A stretch of 64,000 nt of DNA from an uncultured Gemmiger sp. (GCA_944388125.1 CALXHO010000002.1:26154-90153); one strand, 5' to 3'. Shown: positions 25,308 through 33,770, numbered from the stretch's first letter. The notes: generated by a model not told the origin, from the letters alone. Translations and numbers: made by a program.

Positions 25308-25385
25308 ACTCCCAAACGGCGCCCTATGCGGCGCAGAGGAAAAAATCAGGGAATACTGAACAGAGATACAGGGGGACAGAAGGAG

Positions 25386-26204
25386 ATGCAGTATCGCCTT
25401 TTGACGTTGGATATTGACGGAACGCTGCGTCCGTCGGGAGAGCGGGTGGTTCCGCAGCAGAACGTGGAGGCCGTGCGCGCGGTGCAGCGGGCGGGGGTCA
25501 AGGTGGCCATCGCCACGGGCCGCTGCCGGATGGGCATCCCGGACAAGATGCTGGGGCGCATCCGTCCCGACTACTGGATCTGTGCGGCGGGGGCCCAGGT
25601 GCTGGACGCCGCCGGCACAGCGCTGAGCACCCGCACCATGACAAACGAGCAGATGTACGCGCTGGTGGATTTTTTCGAGGATTACGAGTATATGCTGGGC
25701 TTCAGTTTTGACGACGGGCCCTACGTCTATGTCAACTACGATCTCCAGCGGAAGCGGGAGGCGCTCATGGGCGGCGTCGTCTATGCCAGGGACGGGGAGG
25801 ACCAGGACCGGCATCTGGAAAGCATGCCCTTCTCGGCCTTCGGCCGTCTGCCCCATGCGGCGGTGGAGGACTTCCAGAAAAAGTACGGCTATCTGGGGCT
25901 GCGGTTCCTCTTCTACGGCAGCGACGACGGCTGTGACATCCTGACCCCCGACCAGGACAAGGCCCTGGGGCTGGAGACTGTCTGTGCCGCGTCGGGCATT
26001 GACCCGTCTCAGGCGGTGTCGGTGGGGGATGGCTCCAACGATTGCGGCATTCTCAAACGGGCCGGTCTGGGCGTCTGCGTGGAGGACGGCGAGGAGGAGG
26101 CCATGCAGGCCGCCGACCGCACCTGCCCGCCTGCCGCACAGTACGGCGTGGCACAGCTCTGCCGGGAACTGTGGCCGGAGGCCTTCTCCGATGCCCGCCG
26201 CTGA
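25386..26204 (+). CDS. Cof-type HAD-superfamily phosphatase
   Basis: A 272-residue cytosolic phosphatase of the Cof/YidA group. Motif I is LDIDGTL (D9 nucleophile, D11), motif II is IATGR, motif III lysine is in DQDKALGLE, and motif IV is GDGSNDCGIL, which binds magnesium. Substrates in the family are sugar phosphates, FMN or PLP; none can be chosen here. Its end overlaps the start of the next gene by 14 bases. The ATG at 25386 fits the AGGGGGA site 9 bases upstream. Confidence 0.88.
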   Translation: MQYRLLTLDIDGTLRPSGERVVPQQNVEAVRAVQRAGVKVAIATGRCRMGIPDKMLGRIRPDYWICAAGAQVLDAAGTALSTRTMTNEQMYALVDFFEDYEYMLGFSFDDGPYVYVNYDLQRKREALMGGVVYARDGEDQDRHLESMPFSAFGRLPHAAVEDFQKKYGYLGLRFLFYGSDDGCDILTPDQDKALGLETVCAASGIDPSQAVSVGDGSNDCGILKRAGLGVCVEDGEEEAMQAADRTCPPAAQYGVAQLCRELWPEAFSDARR

Positions 26205-26703
26205 GCCCCGCCCCGTCGGCCCCGGACTGCCGCCCCTCTGTGGGGAGAAGGCCCGGGTGCTGATTCTGGGCAGCTTTCCCAGCCCCAAAAGCCGGGAACA
26301 GGGATTTTACTACGGCCATCCCCAGAACCGCTTCTGGCCACTGATGGCCGCCCTCACCGGCAGTCCCCTGCCCGCCTGGCAGGACCTGGACGCCAAACGG
26401 GAGCTGATCGTCGGCCACGGGCTGGCGGTTTGGGACGTGGTGTGCAAGTGTACCATCGTGGGGGCGTCGGATGCCTCCATCCGGGACGTGGAACCCAACG
26501 CCGTGCCGGAACTGGCCCGGCGGCTGGGGGTGGAGCAGATCGTCTGCAACGGCGGCACCTCTGCCCGGCTGTACGCCCGCTGGCTGGAGCGGGACACTGG
26601 CATGGCAGCCGTCTGCCTGCCCTCCACCAGCCCGGCCAATGCATCCTGGACGCTGCCCCGCCTCATCGACCGGTGGGGGAGCGCCCTTTCCCCCTGGCTG
26701 TGA
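26191..26703 (+). CDS. DNA-deoxyinosine glycosylase (uracil-DNA glycosylase superfamily)
   Basis: A 170-residue base-excision repair enzyme. LILGSFPSPKSREQGFYYGH and PQNRFWP (about residues 23-50) are the hallmark of the hypoxanthine-DNA glycosylase branch, and the C-terminal STSPAN block corresponds to the second UDG motif. It removes hypoxanthine formed by adenine deamination. The ATG at 26191 follows GGAGG and lies inside the end of the HAD gene in another frame, so translation is likely coupled. The two genes have no obvious shared biochemistry. Confidence 0.85.
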   Translation: MPAAEPRPVGPGLPPLCGEKARVLILGSFPSPKSREQGFYYGHPQNRFWPLMAALTGSPLPAWQDLDAKRELIVGHGLAVWDVVCKCTIVGASDASIRDVEPNAVPELARRLGVEQIVCNGGTSARLYARWLERDTGMAAVCLPSTSPANASWTLPRLIDRWGSALSPWL

Positions 26704-26715
26704 CCGTTTTTGTAT

Positions 26716-26744
26716 TTGCATGGTACAACGTCATGTTATATAAT
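26716..26744 (+). promoter_or_regulatory. Promoter of the XpaC-TelA cassette
   Basis: TTGCAT (26716-26721), a 17-base spacer and TATAAT (26739-26744), 33 bases before the first start codon of the cassette. Confidence 0.8.
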
Positions 26745-26776
26745 GTAGGAAACAAGCGTCTGCATGGAGGGACCCG

Positions 26777-27406
26777 ATGAGCAAACTGCAGGAAATTCGC
26801 AAAAAGCCGGTGCTTCCCCTCTGGCTGGCTGCCCTGGCCTGGCCGGTGGGGGCGCTGATCTTTCCGGTGTATACGCTCTGGGGACTGGCCGCCACGGCGG
26901 TCCTGAGCCTGGCGGTGTATCTGGTGTCCGGGCGCTTTTGCCCCGACCGCATTCAATACCGGGAGATGCCCTATGCCACCGGCAGCGAGGATGTGGACAC
27001 CATGCTCACCGGCATCGAGAAAAATCTCGACGCCCTCCACGCCCTCAACGATGCCATCCCCGACGCCCAGCTCTCCCGTGAGATGGACCGCATGGAGCGG
27101 GCGGGCCGGGGCATCCTCAAGGCGGTGGAGGCAGCCCCCGACAAGGCTCCCCAGATCGACCGGTTTGCCCGGTATTACCTGCCTGAAGTGGTCAAGATCA
27201 TGGGCGCCTATGCCCGCATGGAGCAGGGGGGCATCCGGGGCGACAATGCGGAACAGATCCAGAGTGAAGTCCGCGCCAACGCCGCCACCATGGCCACCGC
27301 CTTTGAAAACCAGCTGGATGGTCTCTATTCGGCGGAGGCCATGGACATCAGCACCGACATCGAGGTGCTGGACAGCATTCTGAAAAGCCAGAATCTCGCC
27401 CGATGA
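26777..27406 (+). CDS. XpaC-like protein
   Basis: A 209-residue protein with two close membrane segments near the N-terminus (about 13-52) and a helical cytoplasmic remainder, matching the XpaC family (named after 5-bromo-4-chloroindolyl phosphate hydrolysis in Bacillus; biochemical role unclear). The pairing of xpaC with telA is conserved in Firmicutes. Here it is the first of four same-strand genes (XpaC, TelA, LemA-like, TPM). TM segments are followed by CPDRIQYREMPY and coiled helices. GGAGG precedes the ATG. Confidence 0.75.
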   Translation: MSKLQEIRKKPVLPLWLAALAWPVGALIFPVYTLWGLAATAVLSLAVYLVSGRFCPDRIQYREMPYATGSEDVDTMLTGIEKNLDALHALNDAIPDAQLSREMDRMERAGRGILKAVEAAPDKAPQIDRFARYYLPEVVKIMGAYARMEQGGIRGDNAEQIQSEVRANAATMATAFENQLDGLYSAEAMDISTDIEVLDSILKSQNLAR

Positions 27407-27455
27407 ACCGGCCGCCGTGCCGGCAGTCTGAATACAGGAAAGGACGGACATCAGC

Positions 27456-28634
27456 ATGAACGACAAGGAGTTTGATTTGAATACACCCGCTGCACCCAGC
27501 CTGACGCTGGATGTTCCCGCAGCGCCGTCTCTGACGCTGGACCCCGCCGCCGACGAGGCGGTCATTGAGGAGGCCAAAAAGCCCACCCCGGTCAAGGTGG
27601 AGGACACCCCCCTTTCCCCCGAGGAGCAGAAGATGGTGGACGACTTTGCCGGAAAGATCGACATCACCAACAGCCAGATGGTGCTGCAGTACGGCGCAGC
27701 CAGCCAGAAAAAGCTCAGTGATTTCTCGGACAACGCCCTGTCCCGGGTCAAGACCAAGGACATGGGGGAAACGGGGGAGCTGATCACCAACCTGATCACC
27801 GAGCTCAAGGGTTTTGACGCCACCGAGCAGAAGGACAAGGGCTTTTTCGGCAACCTGTTCCGCAAGGCCAGCTACAACATCGAGTCGATGAAGACCCGCT
27901 ATGAGAAGGCCGACGTCAATGTGGAGCGCATCAAGGCTCAGCTGGAGGACCATCAGGTGGTGCTCATGAAGGATATCACCATGCTGGACAAGATGTACCA
28001 GCTCAACCTGGTTTACTTCAAGGAGCTGACCATGTATATCCTGGCGGGCAAGAAAAAGCTGGAGCAGGTGCGCACCACCGACCTGAAGGAGGCCAATGAC
28101 AAGGCCCAGCGCACCCAGCTGCCCGAGGACGCCCAGGCGGCCCGGGATCTGGCGGATCTGTGCGACCGGTTCGAGAAAAAGCTGTACGACCTGCAGCTGA
28201 CCCGCAACATCAGCATCCAGATGGGCCCCCAGATCCGGCTGATCCAGGCCAACGACACCATGATGGCGGAGAAGATCCAGACCACCATCGTCAACACCAT
28301 TCCCCTGTGGAAAAACCAGATGGTGCTGGCTCTGGGCATGGCCCACAGCCAGGAGGCCATGGCCGCCGAGCGTGCGGTCACCGATGCCACCAACGAGCTG
28401 CTGCGCAAGAATGCCGCCGCTCTCAAGCAGGGGACGATTGACATTGCCAAGGAATCCGAGCGCGGCATCGTGGACATGGAGACCTTGCAGCAGACCAACC
28501 GGGAGCTCATCAGCACGCTGGATGAGCTCAACAAGATCCGCGCGGACGGCAAAGCCAAGCGCGCTGCGGCGGAGCAGGAGCTGGGCCGCATCGAGGGCGA
28601 GCTGCGCGCCAAACTGATGGAGCAGACAAAGTAA
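27456..28634 (+). CDS. TelA-family toxic anion resistance protein
   Basis: A 392-residue, almost wholly alpha-helical cytoplasmic protein of the TelA/YceH family. The family was named for tellurite resistance but is more generally linked with cell-envelope stress. Helical blocks such as NIESMKTRYEKADVNVERIK and the later TLQQTNRELISTLDE are typical, and no catalytic motif is known. The N-terminal 50 residues are repetitive (APSLTLD twice) and disordered. It is the second gene of the cassette; the next start codon directly follows its stop. Confidence 0.88.
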   Translation: MNDKEFDLNTPAAPSLTLDVPAAPSLTLDPAADEAVIEEAKKPTPVKVEDTPLSPEEQKMVDDFAGKIDITNSQMVLQYGAASQKKLSDFSDNALSRVKTKDMGETGELITNLITELKGFDATEQKDKGFFGNLFRKASYNIESMKTRYEKADVNVERIKAQLEDHQVVLMKDITMLDKMYQLNLVYFKELTMYILAGKKKLEQVRTTDLKEANDKAQRTQLPEDAQAARDLADLCDRFEKKLYDLQLTRNISIQMGPQIRLIQANDTMMAEKIQTTIVNTIPLWKNQMVLALGMAHSQEAMAAERAVTDATNELLRKNAAALKQGTIDIAKESERGIVDMETLQQTNRELISTLDELNKIRADGKAKRAAAEQELGRIEGELRAKLMEQTK

Positions 28635-29264
28635 ATGCAGTTGGAACAACAGGAGACCTTCCGCATCGAGGGTCCCCAGCTGGAAGTATTCGGCCAGGCG
28701 GAGAGCAAACTGCCCGCCCCGGCCAAAAAACGCCCCGCCGCGGCGCTGGCCCTTGTGGTGCTGGCGCTGGTGTCGGTGTTGGGCATCGGCGGGGCAAAGC
28801 TCAACACAAAGTACAATCAGGTGCGGGCCATCTACTCCGCCTCCAATGAGCACGGCCAGAGCATGGAGAACGATCTCTCCCTGCGGGCTGACGCGGCGGC
28901 CAACCTGATCCGTCTCTGCGGTCAGGTCCTGGGGGAGGATGCGCCCTCGGTGCAGGCGGCGCAGCAGGCGCTGGACGACTGGAACGCCACCGACGCCGAT
29001 CACCCTGCCGACCAGTTTGCCGCCAACACGGCACTGGGCAGCGCAGTGGACATCATGTACAATGAGGTGGTGGACGCGGGCAAAAGCACCGGGTCCATTG
29101 AAGCCCAGCACACGGAATTTCTGTCCCGGCAGGACATCATCCTGCGCACGGCGGGCAATGACTACAACCCCGCCGCCGAGGAATACAACAAGACCCTCAG
29201 CGCCTTCCCGGCCAATGTGGTGGGCGCGCTGTGGGGCATCGGGGAGGTGGAAGCGTTCCAATGA
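28635..29264 (+). CDS. LemA-like membrane-anchored protein
   Basis: A 209-residue protein with a 35-residue cytoplasmic N-terminus, one membrane span (about 37-56) and a helical outside domain. Two blocks recall LemA: NTKYNQVR with LRADAAANLIRLCGQ (in LemA, RRADLIPNLV) and NDYNPAAEEYNKTLSAFP (in LemA, DYNEAVRDYN...FP). The match is recognisable but diverged. It starts on the base after the telA stop with GGAG upstream, and its own stop overlaps the next ATG, so the cassette is translationally coupled. Function of LemA proteins is unknown. Confidence 0.7.
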   Translation: MQLEQQETFRIEGPQLEVFGQAESKLPAPAKKRPAAALALVVLALVSVLGIGGAKLNTKYNQVRAIYSASNEHGQSMENDLSLRADAAANLIRLCGQVLGEDAPSVQAAQQALDDWNATDADHPADQFAANTALGSAVDIMYNEVVDAGKSTGSIEAQHTEFLSRQDIILRTAGNDYNPAAEEYNKTLSAFPANVVGALWGIGEVEAFQ

Positions 29265-30190
29265 ACCAGGTACGATTCACAAAGCTGGCGGCGCCGCTGC
29301 TGGCTGTGACCTTTGCCGTGGCGGCAGCCTTGCCCGCGGCAGCGGCCCCGGAGGTGGACAAGAGCAAGGCGGTCATTGACAATGCCGGCATTCTCTCCAC
29401 CCAGACCGAGACCGTCATCACCAATCTGTCGGAGGCGCTCAGCGACACCTGCGGCGCCCAGATCGGCGTCTACACTGTGGACCAAATCGGCAACTCCACC
29501 ATGGAGGGGTATGCCTACGAGGTGTTCAACGCCTGGGGCCTGGGGGACGAGAACAAGGACAACGGCGTATTGCTGTTGCTCTCCTCAGGCGACGACGATT
29601 ACTGGGCGGTGCAGGGCTCCGGCCTGGAGACGCTGCTGCCCACCACCACCCTCAGCCGCATCCTGCGGGATGACCTGGAGCCCAGCTGGGCCCAGAAAGA
29701 CTACGATACCGGCACCCAGGCAACGGTGGAGGCTCTGGCGGAGGAACTGGCCCGCATCTACGGCGTGTCCATGGATGTACAGGCTGTGGCTGACGGCGAC
29801 TTTACCTCAGTGGGCGGCAATGCCGCTGCACAGAAAGGGGGATTTCCTGTGGGAGCTGTGGTGCTCATCCTTGTTCTGGTTCTGGCAGTGGTTCTGATTC
29901 TGGCGACGCCCCGGTTCGGCGGTCCCCGTTACGGCGGCCCCCGCTACCGTGGCCCGCGGATGTTCTTCTTCTTCGGCCCTCCGCGTCCGCCTCGCCCGCC
30001 CCGGCCTCCCCGTCCGCCCCGCGGCCCTTATTACGGAGGACCCCGTCCGCCCCGCGGCGGTTTCGGCGGTCCCAGGCCCGGAGGGCCCAGACCCGGCGGC
30101 GGTCCCCGTCCCGGGGGCGGGGCACGCCCGGGCGGATTCCGTGCGGGCGGTGGTTCCACACGCGGCGGCGGCGCAGGACGCCGCGGTTAA
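29261..30190 (+). CDS. TPM-domain (YgcG-like) secreted/membrane protein with Pro/Arg/Gly tail
   Basis: A 309-residue protein: signal peptide (about 1-29, ending AAAA), a TPM domain at about 35-170 (VIDNAGILS, GAQIGVYTVDQIG, GVLLLLSSGDDDYWAVQGSG), a membrane span at about 197-215, and a cytoplasmic or inner tail of about 90 residues made almost only of Pro, Arg and Gly (RPPRPPRPPRP and GGPRPGG repeats). Ordinary YgcG proteins end in a Gly/Ser-rich tail, so this basic proline-rich tail is unusual. TPM-fold proteins are found with LemA in many bacteria. The ATG overlaps the stop of the preceding gene. Confidence 0.82.
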   Translation: MNQVRFTKLAAPLLAVTFAVAAALPAAAAPEVDKSKAVIDNAGILSTQTETVITNLSEALSDTCGAQIGVYTVDQIGNSTMEGYAYEVFNAWGLGDENKDNGVLLLLSSGDDDYWAVQGSGLETLLPTTTLSRILRDDLEPSWAQKDYDTGTQATVEALAEELARIYGVSMDVQAVADGDFTSVGGNAAAQKGGFPVGAVVLILVLVLAVVLILATPRFGGPRYGGPRYRGPRMFFFFGPPRPPRPPRPPRPPRGPYYGGPRPPRGGFGGPRPGGPRPGGGPRPGGGARPGGFRAGGGSTRGGGAGRRG

Positions 30191-30229
30191 TTGAACGGCG
30201 GGAAATGACCCGCTGTGGAGGTTTTGCAA

Positions 30230-30682
30230 ATGTTGGATCAGGCATTCAATACCGTTTATACCAAGTTCAAGCTGCACTTTTACCAGAAAGTGTTCAGCCG
30301 GTTTGAAAACCGGGAGGCGACCCTGACGACGGTGGAGTCCTTCTGCATGGAAGGCATCATGGCGCTGGGCAATCCCACTGTGGCGCAGTTTGCCCAGGCG
30401 ATGCACATCTCGACGCCCAACGCCTCCTACAAGATCAACAGCCTGATCCAGAAAGGCTACGTGGAGAAGGTGCGCTCCGAGACCGACCGGCGGGAGTATC
30501 ACCTGCGCCCGACGCAGAAATATCTGGATTACTACAACATCAGCTATGCCTACTTACAGACGGTGGTGGACCGGGTCAAGGCGCGGTTCTCCCCGGAGGA
30601 CGTGGCCAAGCTGGACGAGATGCTCACCGTCGTGGGCAACGAGCTGATGCCGGAGATCGCTGCCCCGGAAACCAAGGACTGA
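30230..30682 (+). CDS. MarR-family transcriptional regulator
   Basis: A 150-residue winged helix-turn-helix protein: dimerisation helix at the N-terminus, PTVAQFAQAMHISTPNASYKI as the HTH (in part) at about 50-70, and KGYVEKVRSETDRREYHL as the wing. The ATG at 30230 follows GGAGG and is 39 bases after the TPM gene, so it may be the last gene of the cassette and its regulator, although members of this family regulate many processes. It ends at an intrinsic terminator. Confidence 0.88.
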   Translation: MLDQAFNTVYTKFKLHFYQKVFSRFENREATLTTVESFCMEGIMALGNPTVAQFAQAMHISTPNASYKINSLIQKGYVEKVRSETDRREYHLRPTQKYLDYYNISYAYLQTVVDRVKARFSPEDVAKLDEMLTVVGNELMPEIAAPETKD

Positions 30683-30722
30683 CCGCTGATCTTGATTCTC
30701 CACCCATCCCATAGAAAGTGCA

Positions 30723-30773
30723 CAGCCGCCATCCGGCTGCCGGACTTCCGGCGACCGGACGGCGGCTGTTTTG
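30723..30773 (+). terminator. Intrinsic terminator after the MarR gene
   Basis: CAGCCGCCATCCGG pairs with CCGGACGGCGGCTG (one mismatch) around a loop with a smaller nested stem, followed by TTTTG. Confidence 0.8.
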
Positions 30774-30837
30774 TCTGGCACCGGCATGGCCGGAAGAAGC
30801 CCGTGCACCAAAATTTTCCCCGATTTTTGACAGAGAA

Positions 30838-30866
30838 TTGCGTTTTTTGCCCTGCAAGATTATAAT
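30838..30866 (+). promoter_or_regulatory. Promoter of the SNF transporter gene
   Basis: TTGCGT (30838-30843), a 17-base spacer and TATAAT (30861-30866). Confidence 0.65.
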
Positions 30867-30938
30867 GTTGTTTATGCGGCTCTGCTGCGGCGGGACCGCT
30901 TTTTTGGTGGAATCGTTTGGAAAAGGAGAGTTTTTGGA

Positions 30939-32321
30939 GTGAAGAGAGAAAATTTCAATTCCCGGCTTGGCTTTTTGCTGGTCAGTGCCGGGTGCGCCAT
31001 CGGCATCGGCAATGTCTGGCGCTTCCCCACGGTCACGGGAGAGAACGGCGGCGGTGTGTTCGTGCTGTTCTACCTGCTGTTTCTGATCACCATGGGCATT
31101 CCCGTCCTGACCATGGAGCTGGCCGTCGGCCGTGCGGGCCGCGCCAGCGCCGGCGAGGCCTACCGCAATCTGGAGCCCAAGGGCACCAAGTGGCACTGGC
31201 ATGGCTGGGCCTGCCTGATTGGCAGTGTGGTGCTGATGATGTACTACACCACCGTCACCGGCTGGATGATGAGCTACTTTGTCAAGTTCATCACCGGCAC
31301 CTTCACCGGCCTGTCCGCCGAGGCGGTGCCCAATGTTTTTGTGGACCTGCTGGCCGACCCCTTTGAGATGGGCTTCTGGATGGCGGTGGCCGTGGTGCTG
31401 GGCTTTGTGGTGTGCAGCTTCGGCCTGCAGAAAGGTCTGGAGCGCATCAGCAAGTGGATGATGGTGGCGCTGCTGCTGCTCATCGTTGTGCTGGCGGTGC
31501 ACAGCATTCTGCTGCCCGGGGCAGGGGAGGGCCTGTCCTTCTTCCTGCTGCCTGACTGGGGCCGTGCCATGGAGCAGGGCCTGGGCAGCGTCATCGTCGC
31601 CGCCATGAACCAGTCCTTCTTTACCCTCAGCCTGGGCATCGGCGCCATGGAGATCTTCGGCAGCTACATGAAGCGCGACCACGCCCTGGCCGGTGAGGCC
31701 GCCCGCATCTGTGTGCTGGATACCTTTGTGGCGGTGTCGGCGGGCCTGATCATATTCCCGGCCTGCTTCACCTTCGGTATCTCGCCGGATTCGGGGCCCA
31801 GCCTCATCTTCCAGACGCTGCCCAATGTCTTTACCAACATGTCGGGCGGCCGCCTGTGGGGCGCACTGTTCTTCCTGTTCATGACCTTCGCCAGCTTCTC
31901 CACCGTGCTGGCCGTGTTCGAGAACATCATCGCCTGCGTCATGGACCTGCTCCATTGGTCCCGCAAAAAGGTCTGCGTCATCGGCGGTATCTTCATCCTG
32001 ATCGCTAGCCTGCCCTGTGTGCTGGGCTACAATGTGTGGGGCGCCTTTGCTCCTCTGGGGGAGGGCACCACGGTGCTTGATCTGGAGGACTTCATCGTCT
32101 CCAACCTCCTCCTGCCCCTGGGCAGCCTGGTCTACCTGCTGTTCTGCGTCAGCCGCTGGGGCTGGGGTTTTGACAACTATATCAAGGAAGCCAACGACGG
32201 CCAGGGCCTCCGCATGCCCCGGGTGCTCAAACCCTATTTCCAGTTCATTCTGCCCATCCTCATCCTGGTCATTCTCGTCCAGGGTCTGGTGCCCACCATC
32301 ACCAAGCTGATGGGCGCCTGA
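30939..32321 (+). CDS. Sodium-dependent transporter of the neurotransmitter symporter (SNF) family
   Basis: A 460-residue, 11-12 span secondary transporter, LeuT-fold. The N-terminal SRLGFLLVSAGCAIGIGNVW and RFPTVTGENGGG include the unwound TM1 with sodium and amino-acid ligands. Bacterial members import amino acids such as tryptophan, tyrosine or leucine with sodium. The start is GTG at 30939 with AAAGGAGAG upstream. It stands alone between a promoter and a strong terminator; substrate cannot be predicted from the sequence. Confidence 0.9.
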   Translation: MKRENFNSRLGFLLVSAGCAIGIGNVWRFPTVTGENGGGVFVLFYLLFLITMGIPVLTMELAVGRAGRASAGEAYRNLEPKGTKWHWHGWACLIGSVVLMMYYTTVTGWMMSYFVKFITGTFTGLSAEAVPNVFVDLLADPFEMGFWMAVAVVLGFVVCSFGLQKGLERISKWMMVALLLLIVVLAVHSILLPGAGEGLSFFLLPDWGRAMEQGLGSVIVAAMNQSFFTLSLGIGAMEIFGSYMKRDHALAGEAARICVLDTFVAVSAGLIIFPACFTFGISPDSGPSLIFQTLPNVFTNMSGGRLWGALFFLFMTFASFSTVLAVFENIIACVMDLLHWSRKKVCVIGGIFILIASLPCVLGYNVWGAFAPLGEGTTVLDLEDFIVSNLLLPLGSLVYLLFCVSRWGWGFDNYIKEANDGQGLRMPRVLKPYFQFILPILILVILVQGLVPTITKLMGA

Positions 32322-32335
32322 GAAACGCTTCTCAT

Positions 32336-32370
32336 GCCCGCTCTGCTCCCCGGCAGGGCGGGCTTTTTTT
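32336..32370 (+). terminator. Intrinsic terminator after the SNF transporter
   Basis: GCCCGCTCTGC pairs with GCAGGGCGGGC (11 bp), followed by seven T. Confidence 0.92.
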
Positions 32371-32442
32371 GCATGTGGGATCGGCTTGGCGGTGGATGTG
32401 GGGACAAGGTGTTCCAGGGGCTCGCCCTCACGCTGTCCGATG

Positions 32443-32451
32443 TGATATAAT
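32443..32451 (+). promoter_or_regulatory. Extended -10 promoter of the HD-domain gene
   Basis: TGATATAAT at 32443-32451, without a recognisable -35. Confidence 0.5.
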
Positions 32452-32532
32452 AAAAAAAGAGGGTGCTTTTCTGCGCGGGATTTTGTCCCGTGGGAGGAAG
32501 CGGGAATGACAGCAGGGAGCAAGGAGGGCGCT

Positions 32533-33039
32533 ATGCAGCCGAATCTGACCGAAGAAGAACGCAATTGCCTGGCCGGCTATCTGGCCGGCTGGGCGGATAC
32601 CGTGGACGCGCTGCGGATGCGGCAGTATATCCAGCACGGCAGCGTCACTACCTACGAGCATTGCATGCGGGTGGCAGCCATCAGCTTCTGGCTCAACCGG
32701 CGGCTGAATCTGGGCTGTGACGAGGCCAGCCTGGTGCGGGGGGCCTTCCTGCACGATTTTTATTTGTACGACTGGCACCTGCCGCACCGGGAGATGGGAC
32801 TGCATGGGTTCACCCATCCGGCCACGGCCCTGGCCAACGCCGAGGCCCGCTACGCCCTCAACGACCGGGAACGCAATGTGATCCGCAGCCATATGTGGCC
32901 GCTGACGCTGCTGACCCCGCCCCGCTGCCGGGAGGCCGCCGTCGTCTGTGTGGCGGATAAACTGTCCTCCACCACCGAGACGCTGTGGGAGCGCCGCCGT
33001 CCCATGGTGCCCGCCGCCCAGACAGCAGGCCGGCACTGA
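32533..33039 (+). CDS. HD-domain protein
   Basis: A 168-residue metal-dependent phosphohydrolase-fold protein. The histidine/aspartate ligands are visible in YEHCMRVA (H near 42), FLHDFYLYDWH (the HD pair) and HGFTHPATALANA, which follow the order H...HD...H of the superfamily. Such small HD proteins hydrolyse nucleotides or phosphoesters; the substrate is unknown. The ATG at 32533 follows AAGGAGG at 5 bases; an upstream in-frame ATG at 32506 is less likely. The last 20 residues are poorly conserved. Confidence 0.8.
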   Translation: MQPNLTEEERNCLAGYLAGWADTVDALRMRQYIQHGSVTTYEHCMRVAAISFWLNRRLNLGCDEASLVRGAFLHDFYLYDWHLPHREMGLHGFTHPATALANAEARYALNDRERNVIRSHMWPLTLLTPPRCREAAVVCVADKLSSTTETLWERRRPMVPAAQTAGRH

Positions 33040-33078
33040 CCCGGCCCCTGCCAAACCGAAGCACACAAAACAGAACGC

Positions 33079-33126
33079 GCCGTCCGGTACCCTATGTTCA
33101 GGGAAACGCCGGGCGGCACTCTTTTA
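33079..33126 (+). terminator. Intrinsic terminator after the HD-domain gene
   Basis: GCCGTCCGG pairs with CCGGGCGGC around a loop containing CCCT/AGGG, followed by CTTTT. Confidence 0.7.
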
Positions 33127-33188
33127 TGTTTTGGGACGATGCCGGATACGGGATGGCCGCAAATCTATCTCAAAACAAAAATAATATA

Positions 33189-33221
33189 TTGAAAAACAAT
33201 AAAAAACACTTGAAAAACAAT
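33189..33221 (+). repeat. Two 12-bp direct repeats, 21 bp apart, at the DUF2975 promoter
   Basis: TTGAAAAACAAT occurs at 33189-33200 and again at 33210-33221. The spacing of 21 bp equals two helical turns, so both copies face the same side of DNA. The second copy contains the -35 box. This is the layout of an operator. Confidence 0.6.
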
Positions 33222-33238
33222 ATGTCCTGTGGTATGCT
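33210..33238 (+). promoter_or_regulatory. Promoter of the DUF2975/HTH pair
   Basis: TTGAAA (33210-33215), a 17-base spacer and TATGCT (33233-33238). Confidence 0.7.
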
Positions 33239-33266
33239 GTTGCCATACCGGAAGGAGGACTGTCCC

Positions 33267-33755
33267 ATGCCGAAGCAAAATCAAACTGCGCACTCCCTTT
33301 GGGATGACCGCAAAAGCATTGCCCTGACCCGGGTGGTTACCGTGGCCATCTTTTTTGTCTGCATTGCCGTGGCCATCATGGGCCCGGCCATTGTGGACTG
33401 GCTGATCGCCCGGGGCCGTGTGGGGGTGCAGGGCCCGGCGGTGCGCTGGGTGATGCTGGGCCTTGGCTATCTGCTGGCCGCCCTGGCGCTGTGGATGCTG
33501 TGGAACCTGTTCCGCTTTCTCACCCGGCTGGAACAGGGCCAGGTGTTCGTGCCCCAGACGGTGGAAGCGCTGCGCCGCATCAGCCGGTGCTGTGCCGCTG
33601 CGGCGGTCATCTGCATCCCCTCGGGGGCGGTGCTGTATTTCCCCTTTGCCTGCATGGGCATTGCGGCGGGATTCATGGCCCTCATTGTGCAGGTGGTCAA
33701 ACATGCCTTTGAACAGGCCCTGAAAATGAAAGACGAACTGGACTTTACCATCTAA
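33267..33755 (+). CDS. DUF2975 membrane protein
   Basis: A 162-residue protein with four predicted membrane segments (about 22-45, 62-85, 108-128, 130-150) and a conserved polar loop between the second and third that reads LTRLEQGQVFVPQTVEALRR (in part), which is the most typical piece of DUF2975. Function is unknown. In Firmicutes these genes are regularly followed by a small YozG-type HTH gene, as here after 15 bases, which makes a membrane protein-regulator pair reminiscent of signal-sensing or autoregulated modules. AAGGAGG precedes the ATG. Confidence 0.8.
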   Translation: MPKQNQTAHSLWDDRKSIALTRVVTVAIFFVCIAVAIMGPAIVDWLIARGRVGVQGPAVRWVMLGLGYLLAALALWMLWNLFRFLTRLEQGQVFVPQTVEALRRISRCCAAAAVICIPSGAVLYFPFACMGIAAGFMALIVQVVKHAFEQALKMKDELDFTI

Positions 33756-33770
33756 AAGGAGCTGCTGTCC

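Noticed and set aside
29960-30180. GC-rich tandem-like repeat tract
   Set aside because: It is in frame and codes for the Pro/Arg/Gly tail of the TPM protein; no independent repeat unit outside the gene.
30818-30845. TTGACA near 30824 as a promoter -35
   Set aside because: No -10 lies at 16-18 bp; the TTGCGT/TATAAT pair at 30838-30866 fits better.
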